DNA from: Boseongicola sp. SB0675_bin_26
Lineage (GTDB): Bacteria; Pseudomonadota; Alphaproteobacteria; Rhodobacterales; Rhodobacteraceae
Length of the DNA stretch: 14,153 bases
Direction of reading: 5' to 3'
NCBI GenBank assembly: GCA_009843725.1
Contig: VYCX01000441.1
Location: 1 to 14,153 of the forward strand
This document shows, piece after piece, positions 1 to 6,644 of the stretch. Every line of letters begins with the position of its first letter. Within the stretch, counting starts at the first letter, position 1. The notes under the pieces were generated by a model. That model worked only from the letters and a program-made list of their open reading frames with translations. It did not search any database and was not told the origin of the DNA. The translations under genes were made by a program, and so were the position numbers.

Positions 1-320
1 AAAACCGTCGAAAAAGACCGAATCCGGGCTTGCCTCAAATCATGGATGCTTGTTCTGCGCACTTCTCTAGCGTCCCGTTGCCACGTGCCAAGGCCATGCG
101 GTCGATCCGTCCACTGCGAGAGAACCTGACATGTGAGGGACCGTGCGAGTCAATCGTGCCAGCCCGCGTCTTCGAGAGACGAGAAGCGGTGGCACCTCCG
201 CGTACCTGGCCCCGTCTCAAGTTCCGGTGCTTCCGAATGCCGGACAGAGACGGCGTCTCGGAGTCGACAATGAATCTGCCTGCGTGTAGAGCGCTGAAAC
301 TTGATCGCAGGAGACGACCG
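1..320. other. Non-coding lead-in upstream of serS
   Basis: No gene is supported in these 320 bases. The serS frame stays open leftward to the window edge, but the extra residues are rich in Arg, Cys and Pro, resemble no protein domain I know, and precede a well-placed ribosome binding site and ATG. I see no tRNA-like fold and no T-box-like leader. Two small perfect hairpins occur: CGTCT/AGACG with a 5-base loop at 167-181, and GAGAC/GTCTC with a 3-base loop at 247-259. Neither is followed by a T tract. In many alphaproteobacteria tatABC lies before serS; no TatC C-terminus is visible here. Confidence 0.6.
264..292 (+). promoter_or_regulatory. Candidate sigma-70 promoter for serS
   Basis: TCGACA at 264-269 (5 of 6 to the -35 consensus) is 17 bases from TAGAGC at 287-292 (only 3 of 6 to the -10 consensus). 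Transcription from here would start near 299 and leave a leader of about 20 bases with the ribosome binding site. The match is weak, so this is a position guess only. Confidence 0.22.
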
Positions 321-1610
321 ATGCACGACATTCGCGCAATTCGCGAAGACCCCTCCGCATTCGATGCTGCAATGGCTCGTCGGAGATTGTCGGCTCCGTC
401 GTCGGAGATCCTCGCGATCGACAGGGTGTGGCGCACCAAAATTGCGGCCGCAGAGGCCGCTCGCGCTGATCGAAATGCGGCAACAAAGGAAATCGCCGCA
501 GCATTGGACAAGGGCGACAACGCAAAGTTCGAACGTCTGCGATCCCTCGTCGCGGAAAAAAAGGACGAGATCGCGCGACTCGAAACCGAAGCTGCTGCCG
601 AAGACGCGCGGCTGCAAGGCCTCCTGCTGACCCTGCCAAACCTGCCATATGACGATGTGCCGCAGGGGGCCGACGAAGGCGACAACCAGGAGTTGCATCG
701 CTGGGGCGAACCTCCTGCGTTCGAGTTCGAGCCTGTCGAGCATTTCGACATTGCAGGTGTCAGGCCAGGCATGGACTTCGAAACTGCGGCCAAGCTTTCC
801 GGAAGCCGATTCGTCGTTCTCCGCGGGGCCGTGGCGCGTGTGCACCGGGCATTGGCGCAGATGATGCTCGACATCCACACGTCGGAAAACGGCCTCACCG
901 AGACCGTGACTCCGGTGCTCGTGCGCGACGAACCCATGATCGGGACAAACCAGCTGCCCAAGTTTGAAGCGGACAGCTATGTCACCCGCGAAGGGCTGTG
1001 GCTGATCCCGACATCGGAAGTGACGCTCACAAACACGGTGCGGGAGAGCATTCTTGATGCCGATGCCCTCCCGATCCGCTTGACGGCACATACCCAGTGT
1101 TTCCGGTCCGAAGCTGGAGCCGCCGGCAAGGACACCGCGGGCATGCTCCGTCAACACCAGTTCGAGAAGGTCGAAATGGTATCCATCGTGCATCCGGACG
1201 CGTCCGAAGAAGAGCAAAGGCGGATGCTCCGCTGTGCCGAGGGAATTCTGGAACGCCTTGGCCTGGCCTACCGCACGGTTTCGCTTTGCACCGGCGATCT
1301 CGGATTCGGGGCCCGGCGAACCTATGACGTCGAAGTCTGGCTGCCCGGACAGAACACGTATCGCGAGATATCCTCGGTCTCGACCTGCGGCGACTTCCAG
1401 GCGCGGAGAATGAAGGCGCGGTTTCGCGAAAGGGACGGCAAGCCGGAATTCGTTCACACGTTGAACGGCTCCGGCCTCGCAGTCGGACGGGCATTGATCG
1501 CCGTTCTCGAGAACGGCCAGATGGCCAACGGAGGCGTCAAGCTGCCCGACGGCCTGCTGCCCTGGCTGGGAGGCGTCACGGCAATCACGCCTGAAGGCAT
1601 GCTCGCGTGA
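321..1610 (+). CDS. serS: Seryl-tRNA synthetase
   Basis: This cytoplasmic class II aminoacyl-tRNA synthetase charges tRNA-Ser (and tRNA-Sec where present) with serine using ATP. The product has 429 residues, typical of bacterial SerRS. Residues 1-105 form the N-terminal domain, with the long charged Ala/Glu/Arg-rich helical arm (about 30-100) that contacts the tRNA long variable arm. The catalytic core follows: the serine-binding TSE at 231-233, motif 2 beginning FRSEAG at 261-266 and running to FEK at 281-283, and motif 3 GLAVGR at 385-390 with its Arg390. The ATG at 321 is chosen because AGGAG sits at 309-313 with 7-base spacing and the N-terminus [10 protein letters not shown] matches the family start. 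The frame is open further upstream, but that would add an unexplained 97 residues. It ends in TGA. It is transcribed toward der, with about 190 non-coding bases between the stop codons. Confidence 0.97.
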   Translation: MHDIRAIREDPSAFDAAMARRRLSAPSSEILAIDRVWRTKIAAAEAARADRNAATKEIAAALDKGDNAKFERLRSLVAEKKDEIARLETEAAAEDARLQGLLLTLPNLPYDDVPQGADEGDNQELHRWGEPPAFEFEPVEHFDIAGVRPGMDFETAAKLSGSRFVVLRGAVARVHRALAQMMLDIHTSENGLTETVTPVLVRDEPMIGTNQLPKFEADSYVTREGLWLIPTSEVTLTNTVRESILDADALPIRLTAHTQCFRSEAGAAGKDTAGMLRQHQFEKVEMVSIVHPDASEEEQRRMLRCAEGILERLGLAYRTVSLCTGDLGFGARRTYDVEVWLPGQNTYREISSVSTCGDFQARRMKARFRERDGKPEFVHTLNGSGLAVGRALIAVLENGQMANGGVKLPDGLLPWLGGVTAITPEGMLA

Positions 1611-1803
1611 CGGCGCGGACGAGCGGCTTCCTCGCCGACCACCCATGCGTTTCACGAAAGCAGCGTCGGGCCTGATCGGGCTGGAACCTCGCTACGCGTC
1701 TCGCTGCACTCCACGAGATCACTGCCTCATCAGCAATCCTTGGACGAGCCCGGAACGTGTTGACGGAGTGGCTCCGGATCGAGCGAGCGGATCAAATGCC
1801 GCT

Positions 1804-2649
1804 CTATGCACCCGGGCCAAGATGCTTGCGGAGCCGTGACGGGCTCGGCTTTTTCCTGTCACGATAGGGATTCTTGTGACCTTGGCCGCGAAAGGTCAGC
1901 CGAACAGGCGTGCCCGGCATGTCGAAGTCCTCACGCAATGCGTTGATCAGATATCGCTTGTAGCTCTCGTTCAGCCTTTGCGGATACGAGCACATGACAA
2001 TGAAACCCGCTGGTCGGGTTCTGGCCTGAGTGATGTACCCCAACCTTATGCGCCGCCCCCCGGGCGCGGGTGGGGGATGCGCGGCGACCGCATCCACAAG
2101 CCAGCGATTCAGCTCGGCAGTGCCAACTCGGCGATTCCAGACCTCGTACGCACGAACCACGGAATCGCGCAATCGATCCATTCCACTGCCCTTGCTGGCC
2201 GAAACTGCAACAAGCGGCGCGCCGCGAAGCTGAGGCAGCAACCGCTCGAATTTTTCGGACAGCTCGTCGAACCTTGCCCGTCCTTGCTTGACCTGGTCCC
2301 ACTTGTTGACTGCAACCACAACCGCGCGGCCCTCCCGCTCCGCCAAGTCGGCAATGCGGAGATCCTGCTGTTCGAACGGGATCGCGGCGTCGAGGACGAC
2401 GATTACGACCTCGGCGAATTTGACGGCGCGCAGCCCGTCGCCGACCGAAAGCCTCTCGAGCTTGTCCTGAACACGGGCCTTCTTCCGCATGCCAGCCGTA
2501 TCGAAGACTCGGACCGGCAAACCGTCCCAGTCAAGAAAGACCGATATCGCGTCGCGTGTAATGCCCGCCTCCGGTCCCGCCAGAAGACGGTCTACGCCCA
2601 GCAGCCGGTTCACGAGCGTTGACTTCCCCGCATTCGGCCGGCCCACCAC
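1804..2649 (-). CDS. der: Der C-terminal part: second GTPase domain and KH-like domain
   Basis: This part follows the in-frame TAG. It holds the second GTPase domain, with P-loop GRPNAGKS near its start, switch [17 protein letters not shown] and NKWD. Then comes the C-terminal KH-like domain (from about [12 protein letters not shown] through [10 protein letters not shown]) and a basic tail. The frame is open back to the TAG at 2725, but no ATG or TTG lies in that stretch. The only in-frame starts are GTGs at 2652 and 2649, next to the P-loop. Starting there would remove most of the first beta strand (LKVAVVG), so an independently started second half would probably fold poorly. This argues for one continuous protein rather than two genes. 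Its own stop is TAG at 1804-1806. Confidence 0.8.
   Translation of the reverse strand: MVGRPNAGKSTLVNRLLGVDRLLAGPEAGITRDAISVFLDWDGLPVRVFDTAGMRKKARVQDKLERLSVGDGLRAVKFAEVVIVVLDAAIPFEQQDLRIADLAEREGRAVVVAVNKWDQVKQGRARFDELSEKFERLLPQLRGAPLVAVSASKGSGMDRLRDSVVRAYEVWNRRVGTAELNRWLVDAVAAHPPPAPGGRRIRLGYITQARTRPAGFIVMCSYPQRLNESYKRYLINALREDFDMPGTPVRLTFRGQGHKNPYRDRKKPSPSRLRKHLGPGA
1831..1854 (+). terminator. Candidate intrinsic terminator downstream of serS
   Basis: On the plus strand GAGCC (1831-1835) pairs with GGCTC (1842-1846) across a 6-base loop. GGC and a run of five T (1850-1854) follow. This could end serS transcription, but it lies 220 bases past the serS stop, inside the antisense of der. The T run there is the complement of the Lys-Lys codons of the Der C-terminus, so it may be coincidence. 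The stem is short. Confidence 0.3.
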
Positions 2650-2724
2650 CGCTACCTTGAGGGGGCAGTCAGGAGCAAGAACACGCGCTTCGTCATTGCT
2701 GCCGACGGAATCTGCATACGACTC

Positions 2725-3249
2725 CTATCCGGACAAGCCGGCATCCTGTTCCGTCTTGCGAGCCAATTGCTCCAGTTGCGCGTGAAGCTCGTGAATTCCC
2801 TCGCCATGTTCGGCCGACAGCGGCAGAGGGTCGCCAAAGCCGAGAGAGTACGCTTCGAGAAGCCCAGCCTCCCCTGCCCGTCCTTCAGACTTGTTTGCCA
2901 CGAGAATCACGGCGGCGGACTTGCGTCGCAGAATGTCCGCCAGGGCCATGTCGTCCGGAAGGACGCCTGCACGTGCATCAATCATGAAGAGACATACATC
3001 GGCCGCGGCAATCGCGCGTTCGGTCAAACGCCGCATGCGTCCCTGAAGGCTGTCGTCGTTCGCCTTTTCCAATCCGGCTGTATCCATGACAGTGCAATGC
3101 ACTCCAGCAAGTCGTGCCTCGCCTTCCCGCATGTCCCGCGTCACCCCCGGCTGGTCGTCGACAAGCGCGAGGCGCTTGCCCACGAGGCGATTGAACAGCG
3201 TGGACTTGCCCACGTTTGGACGTCCGACGATGGCAAGCTTGAAGGCCAT
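2725..3249 (-). CDS. der: Der N-terminal part: first GTPase domain (EngA1)
   Basis: This is the 174-residue product up to the in-frame TAG. It is a complete TRAFAC-class GTPase domain: P-loop GRPNVGKS at 9-16, switch I PGVTRD at 34-39, G3 DTAG at 56-59, and G4 NKSE at 119-122, where Glu replaces the Asp of NKxD (a variant I recall from alphaproteobacterial Der proteins). The G5-like segment [10 protein letters not shown] follows near 142-151. The last residues DAGLSG begin the interdomain linker, so the fragment would end cleanly after the fold. The ATG at 3249 has only a weak Shine-Dalgarno and lies 20 bases after the bamB TGA, which suggests coupling to upstream translation. Confidence 0.85.
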   Translation of the reverse strand: MAFKLAIVGRPNVGKSTLFNRLVGKRLALVDDQPGVTRDMREGEARLAGVHCTVMDTAGLEKANDDSLQGRMRRLTERAIAAADVCLFMIDARAGVLPDDMALADILRRKSAAVILVANKSEGRAGEAGLLEAYSLGFGDPLPLSAEHGEGIHELHAQLEQLARKTEQDAGLSG

Positions 3250-3269
3250 GGGTCATGCGCCCGTACGGA

Positions 3270-4568
3270 TCAGCGGAAGGCGTGGAGCTGGCCGTCGACA
3301 GTCACAACATACAGGGTTCCACCAGCCACTACGGGATTGCGGGCCGCTCCGGTGGGCAAAGCCAGCTGGCCAACCAGATCGCCTGACACGGGATCGAACC
3401 GCCGCAACAAGCCGTCATTCGAGGCAATAAGCAAGTGTCCTCCAGCAAGGATCGGGCCGTAGTGCGCATGAATCGCCTTGCGGCGCGCGATGCGTTCACG
3501 AACAAAATATGGCAGTTCCTGCGCCCAGACCGCCTCTCCTGTCACCGTGTCAAGTCTCATCAGCCGATTTTCCTCGGACACGAGGAAGACAGAATCTCCC
3601 GCGACCCAAACAGGATTGAGGCCACCTGCATCGATATCCCAGATCGACTCGCCGGTGCCTGCGTCAAATGCCGAAGCACGACCAGAGTGATTGCCGACAT
3701 AGACGACTCCGTTGGCCACGACCGGCACTGCGGTCAGTTCCGAAAAACGGCTGAATGCGCGCCTGAGTCTCTGGGTTGTGACACTGGCCACCCAGGTCTG
3801 CGCGCCTGAACCGATGGCGGCAGCGACCAGCTGGCCGGACGGCAGCGGGAAGACGACTTGCGACCCGGCGATCACGGGTGCCGAGCCGCCAGAAATCCCG
3901 CTTTCGCTGGTGGCGCCAATGACCTGCCACAGGATCCGTCCGCTCTCGGCGTCAATGGCCCAGCCCACGGCGTTTCGCGTGACCAGGTAAACAACTCCCT
4001 CGTATACCGTGGGAGCGCCGGAAACCGCAGATTCAAGCTCCTGCACCCAACGCGCGTTGCCTGTCGCGGCTTCCAATGCCGTCAAGGTGCCGAAACCCGA
4101 GCTTGCAAAGAGGGCGCCTCCGGCAACGGCCAAGCCGCCGCCTGACCCCTCGTCCGCGTTCTCGGAAGCTGGTGTCAGGTCCTGAGCCCACAATGGCTCT
4201 CCCGCCGTCGTGTGTGCCGAAACCCGCGCCCTGCTGTCGAGCGTGTAGACCCGCCCGTCCGCAACGACCGGATCAGCCGTGATCCGGTGCCGGCGATCAT
4301 TGCCCTGTCCGATCGATACGCTCCATGCCAGTGACAGGTCACGGGAAAGAGCGAGATGAGTCAGATGATGGCGCACATTGCCGCCGACGTGCGTCCAGTC
4401 CGCGCGCTCCTGAGCAAGCGGGAGGTTCAGCGGCGTGGCGCGGTTCTCAATGACGTTCCGAGGCGTGCCGGCTATGTCCAGCCGCTCTCCGTGCAGCAAC
4501 TCTTCCCTTTCGCCGCATGCAGCGAGCGCCATCGCGACGAACATCGGAATGCCAAGTTTCTTCACCAT
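3270..4568 (-). CDS. bamB: Outer-membrane assembly lipoprotein BamB-like, PQQ-type beta-propeller
   Basis: This is a 432-residue lipoprotein predicted to assist the BAM complex that inserts beta-barrel proteins into the outer membrane. The N-terminus MVKKLGIPMFVAMALAACGE is a lipoprotein signal with lipobox LAAC and lipidated Cys18. Gly at +2 fits outer-membrane sorting. The body has repeated blade motifs of the PQQ/propeller kind, such as PVVADGRVYTLDSRARVSA, TALEAATGNARWVQ, AIDAESGRILWQ, SAFDAGTGESIWD, RLDTVTGEAVWAQ and RFDPVSGDLVGQ. The ATG at 4568 is chosen over an in-frame ATG 21 codons upstream because it gives the signal peptide and has a GGCGAGG-type ribosome binding site. It lies 28 bases after yfgM and 20 bases before der. 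In alphaproteobacteria such proteins are often annotated only as 'PQQ-binding-like beta-propeller repeat protein'; nothing suggests that PQQ itself is bound. Confidence 0.88.
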   Translation of the reverse strand: MVKKLGIPMFVAMALAACGEREELLHGERLDIAGTPRNVIENRATPLNLPLAQERADWTHVGGNVRHHLTHLALSRDLSLAWSVSIGQGNDRRHRITADPVVADGRVYTLDSRARVSAHTTAGEPLWAQDLTPASENADEGSGGGLAVAGGALFASSGFGTLTALEAATGNARWVQELESAVSGAPTVYEGVVYLVTRNAVGWAIDAESGRILWQVIGATSESGISGGSAPVIAGSQVVFPLPSGQLVAAAIGSGAQTWVASVTTQRLRRAFSRFSELTAVPVVANGVVYVGNHSGRASAFDAGTGESIWDIDAGGLNPVWVAGDSVFLVSEENRLMRLDTVTGEAVWAQELPYFVRERIARRKAIHAHYGPILAGGHLLIASNDGLLRRFDPVSGDLVGQLALPTGAARNPVVAGGTLYVVTVDGQLHAFR

Positions 4569-4596
4569 TTGCACCTCGCCGGCCAATCGCATCGGC

Positions 4597-5247
4597 CTAT
4601 GCATCCCCGGGCGTCCCACCCAAGGCCACAATCAGCCAGGAAGCACGCATGCGCAAACCCTCTGTTTGCTCTGCATCAGCAAGAATCCCGTTCAGGGTCT
4701 CGATGGCCGTCTGAGTCTGACCAAGTTCGACTTCGGCTAGGGCACGCTGCTCGATTGCCAGAAGCCTGAGCGGGTTGCCGGGCCTGGTAAGCGGTTCAAG
4801 GCGCGCAACACGCTCCTCTGGCGGCGCATCCGAGATCATCACGGACTTCAGGACCGCGAGGTCGCGATACACGGAGGGCGCCTCGGCATCGACCGCTATT
4901 TCCTCCAATGTCGCCAATGCACGCTCATTCTCGCCTGCGTCGATTTCCGCCGCAGCCCGGAACATTCGAACGATCGCGTTCCGGCCTGCGGATTCGCCGT
5001 CAATGGCGGCAAGGACCTCGGCTCGAGCCTTCGGCGCATCTTCCGACAAGGCATTCAACAGGGCATCGCCAGCTGCTTCGGCTTCCGCCCGGGCCTGGGC
5101 CCTTTGCCACTCGAAGACGGCAGCGCCGCCAACGATCAGCACGACGAAAGCGACGGCAATCCAGCCATATCGGCGCATGAGCCTGAAGAGCTTGTCGCGA
5201 CGGACTTCCTCGGTCACCTCGTTGATGAAAGAATCCTGGCTGGACAC
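4597..5247 (-). CDS. yfgM: YfgM-like membrane-anchored TPR protein (ancillary SecYEG translocon subunit family)
   Basis: This is a 216-residue single-pass inner-membrane protein. Residues 1-26 are a charged cytoplasmic tail (EEVRRDKLFRLMRR), residues 27-46 are the membrane helix (YGWIAVAFVVLIVGGAAVFE), and the rest is an Ala/Glu-rich helical periplasmic domain of TPR type. E. coli YfgM associates with SecYEG and periplasmic chaperones; a similar role here is inferred from architecture and from the conserved order yfgM-bamB-der. The start is GTG at 5247 (MSSQDSFINEV), because GGAA lies 7 bases upstream and the nearby ATGs are in other frames. It ends in TAG. It is the first gene of the minus-strand cluster, and its promoter should lie in 5248-5444. 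In E. coli hisS precedes yfgM; here a divergent efflux operon sits there instead. Confidence 0.83.
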   Translation of the reverse strand: MSSQDSFINEVTEEVRRDKLFRLMRRYGWIAVAFVVLIVGGAAVFEWQRAQARAEAEAAGDALLNALSEDAPKARAEVLAAIDGESAGRNAIVRMFRAAAEIDAGENERALATLEEIAVDAEAPSVYRDLAVLKSVMISDAPPEERVARLEPLTRPGNPLRLLAIEQRALAEVELGQTQTAIETLNGILADAEQTEGLRMRASWLIVALGGTPGDA

Positions 5248-5330
5248 TGCAGATTTCCATCCATTGCTGCGATCAGCGCTCTCTTATCGCCTGCATGCGG
5301 GATTGCAAAGAACCCATTCCAGCCAAAAGG

Positions 5331-5360
5331 TTGAAATCTTGCCGTGGATTGCCGAATTAT
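5331..5360 (+). promoter_or_regulatory. Candidate sigma-70 promoter of the efflux operon
   Basis: TTGAAA at 5331-5336 (5 of 6 to the -35 consensus) is separated by 18 bases from AATTAT at 5355-5360 (4 of 6 to the -10 consensus). It lies in a locally AT-richer stretch of the gap between yfgM and the adaptor gene. Transcription would start near 5367, giving a leader of about 78 bases before the ATG at 5445. An overlapping alternative is TTGCCG (5339) with TAATTC (5362). Confidence 0.4.
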
Positions 5361-5367
5361 GTAATTC
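5354..5367. promoter_or_regulatory. Perfect palindrome overlapping the putative -10 element
   Basis: GAATTA-TG-TAATTC is a perfect 6-bp inverted repeat with a 2-base centre, AT-rich in a GC-rich genome. It covers the proposed -10 element of the efflux promoter. The symmetry and position suit an operator for a dimeric repressor, as is usual for RND efflux operons. No regulator gene lies in the window, so the protein is unknown. Confidence 0.4.
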
Positions 5368-5371
5368 ACGA

Positions 5372-5390
5372 CAACAAGATTGCCTTGTTG
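5372..5390. promoter_or_regulatory. Perfect 7-bp inverted repeat downstream of the putative promoter
   Basis: CAACAAG, five bases (ATTGC), then CTTGTTG form a perfect inverted repeat of 19 bases. It sits just after the predicted transcription start and 54 bases before the adaptor ATG. It could be a repressor site or an RNA hairpin in the leader. The hexamer GATTGC also recurs at 5301, 5347 and 5378, the last inside this repeat. Confidence 0.4.
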
Positions 5391-5444
5391 CACAAAGCGG
5401 TGTGCCTGACCCAATTGGCCTGCGACCGCGAGGACACGAGAGCC

Positions 5445-6644
5445 ATGCGCCTGCTTCCCGTTCTGACAGCGATCCTCGTGGTCACGGCCTTGTACCTTCT
5501 TGTGCTTGAGCGTGATGCGGTCCTGAAGTTTGCTGCCGGCAACAGCGCGCAGGCCGTCACGACGGACAAACCCGCCGGTGCGGACGCCCCAAGCGTTCGA
5601 CGTCCGGACCTCGGCGGAACCATTTCCGTCGTTGCGTTGCGTTCGATTGCCCAAACCGTTGACAGTGCCGTGATCCTGCGGGGCCGAACCGAAGCAGCGC
5701 GACAGGTTGACGTGCGTGCCGAGACATCCGGCAGGGTCATCAGCGAGCCGGCGAGGCGCGGCGCCACGGTGACCGAAGGCGATCTGTTGTGCGTTCTGGA
5801 CCCGGGCACGCGACAGGTTGCTCTGGATGAGGCCGAGGCCCGATTTCGAGAGGCGGAGCTTCGCTTGCCAGAAGCGGAAGCGCGGCTCATCGAAGCCGAA
5901 ATCAATGGCCGCGCGGCAGAACGCCTGAACGAGGGCGGCTTCGCTTCCGAGACGCGGGTTGCGCAAACAGCCGCGGCGGTGGAAGCCGCGCGCGCCGGCG
6001 TCGAAAGCGCAAAGTCCGGCATCCAGGCGGCGGAAGCAGCCGTCGCCGCAGCAAGGAACGAGCTTGGCAAGCTCGAGATCCGCGCACCGTTCTCTGGGCT
6101 CCTCGAAAGCGATGCGGCAGAGCTCGGCTCCCTTCTCCAGCCTGGCTCGCTTTGTGCCACCGTGATTCAGCTCGACACGATCAAGCTTGTCGGCTTCGTG
6201 CCTGAAATCCACCTGGACCGCATTTCCGTGGGAGCGTACGCCCAAGCACGGCTGACTTCGGGGCAAACGGTTGTCGGCCGGGTCACGTTCGTCTCGCGAT
6301 CAGCCGACCCGGCCACGCGCACATTCAGGGTGGATGTGGAAATTGCAAACGACAATCTGGCAATCAGTGACGGCCAGACAGCGGAGATTGCCATTCGGTC
6401 CGCAGGCCGGACCGCGCATCTGTTGCCGCAATCGTCCTTGACCCTCAATGATGACGGTCAGCTCGGCGTTCGGGTCATAAGGGACAAGAAGGCCGCATTT
6501 GCAGAGATCAGCGTGGTTCGGGACACGGCGGAAGGCATCTGGGTCACAGGCCTGGGACCGGAGGCCGACATAATCGTGGTTGGCCAGGAATACGTCACCG
6601 ACGGCGTGCCGGTCGCCGCCCGGTTCAGGGAACCGGGCGAATGA
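5445..6644 (+). CDS. RND efflux periplasmic adaptor (membrane fusion protein, HlyD/AcrA type)
   Basis: This 399-residue adaptor should link the inner-membrane RND pump encoded next door to an outer-membrane channel. Residues 3-20 (LLPVLTAILVVTALYLLV) form an N-terminal membrane anchor without a lipobox. The lipoyl/biotinyl-like domain is split into about 83-120 (RAETSGRVISEPARRGATVTEGDLL) and 207-240 (GKLEIRAPFSGLL). Between them a Glu/Ala-rich helical hairpin (about 121-206) forms the coiled coil. A beta-barrel domain (about 245-320) and a membrane-proximal domain (about 325-392) follow. The ATG at 5445 is chosen for the membrane anchor and for GAGGA at 5430-5434. The frame is open 50 codons further upstream, but that would bury the anchor and cover the promoter region. 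The TGA overlaps the permease ATG as ATGA. No TolC-like gene is present, so the outer-membrane partner must be encoded elsewhere. Confidence 0.9.
   Translation: MRLLPVLTAILVVTALYLLVLERDAVLKFAAGNSAQAVTTDKPAGADAPSVRRPDLGGTISVVALRSIAQTVDSAVILRGRTEAARQVDVRAETSGRVISEPARRGATVTEGDLLCVLDPGTRQVALDEAEARFREAELRLPEAEARLIEAEINGRAAERLNEGGFASETRVAQTAAAVEAARAGVESAKSGIQAAEAAVAAARNELGKLEIRAPFSGLLESDAAELGSLLQPGSLCATVIQLDTIKLVGFVPEIHLDRISVGAYAQARLTSGQTVVGRVTFVSRSADPATRTFRVDVEIANDNLAISDGQTAEIAIRSAGRTAHLLPQSSLTLNDDGQLGVRVIRDKKAAFAEISVVRDTAEGIWVTGLGPEADIIVVGQEYVTDGVPVAARFREPGE
6618..6638 (+). promoter_or_regulatory. Perfect 9-bp hairpin holding the permease ribosome binding site
   Basis: GCCCGGTTC (6618-6626), loop AGG (6627-6629) and GAACCGGGC (6630-6638) form a perfect inverted repeat ending two bases before the permease ATG at 6641. 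The only good Shine-Dalgarno, AGGGAA (6627-6632, 8-base spacing), is in its loop and 3' arm. Folded, it should block initiation. Ribosomes finishing the adaptor gene, which reads through this hairpin to the overlapping ATGA, would open it. Translational coupling of the two subunits is inferred; the pairing itself is plain in the sequence. Confidence 0.6.

Larger units (their letters stand above)
1804..3249 (-). pseudogene. der: der (engA) locus, interrupted by one in-frame TAG
   Basis: Taken as a whole this is the gene for Der, the double-G-domain GTPase needed for assembly of the 50S ribosomal subunit. ATG is at 3249 and the terminal TAG at 1804-1806, 482 codons in total, the normal size for the family. 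Codon 175 (2725-2727) is TAG. Both halves are in one frame (the offset 3249-2649 is divisible by 3), so no insertion or deletion is involved. After the TAG the frame continues through an acidic linker ([14 protein letters not shown]) straight into the second G domain. All GTPase motifs and the KH-like domain are intact. Der is essential in the bacteria tested, so true loss would be surprising. Alternatives are a consensus error, a fresh nonsense mutation, suppression or readthrough, or two separately made halves. It is third in the yfgM-bamB-der cluster, 20 bases after bamB. Confidence 0.85.

Noticed and set aside
30..320. A 97-residue N-terminal extension of SerRS
   Set aside because: The family start and a good ribosome binding site at 309-313 point to the ATG at 321. 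The extension has no similarity to a known domain.
150..1655. A 501-codon open frame antisense to serS, and a shorter one at 35-961
   Set aside because: They overlap the well-supported serS, have no domain resemblance, and are rich in Arg, Ser and Cys as expected for an antisense shadow.
1645..1839. A 64-codon plus-strand ORF between serS and der
   Set aside because: It overlaps the der 3' end, has no ribosome binding site, and its Arg-rich composition looks non-coding.
2725..2727. Genetic code reassignment of TAG as explanation for the der stop
   Set aside because: TAG is the terminal stop of yfgM, the permease and der itself, each at the expected protein end.
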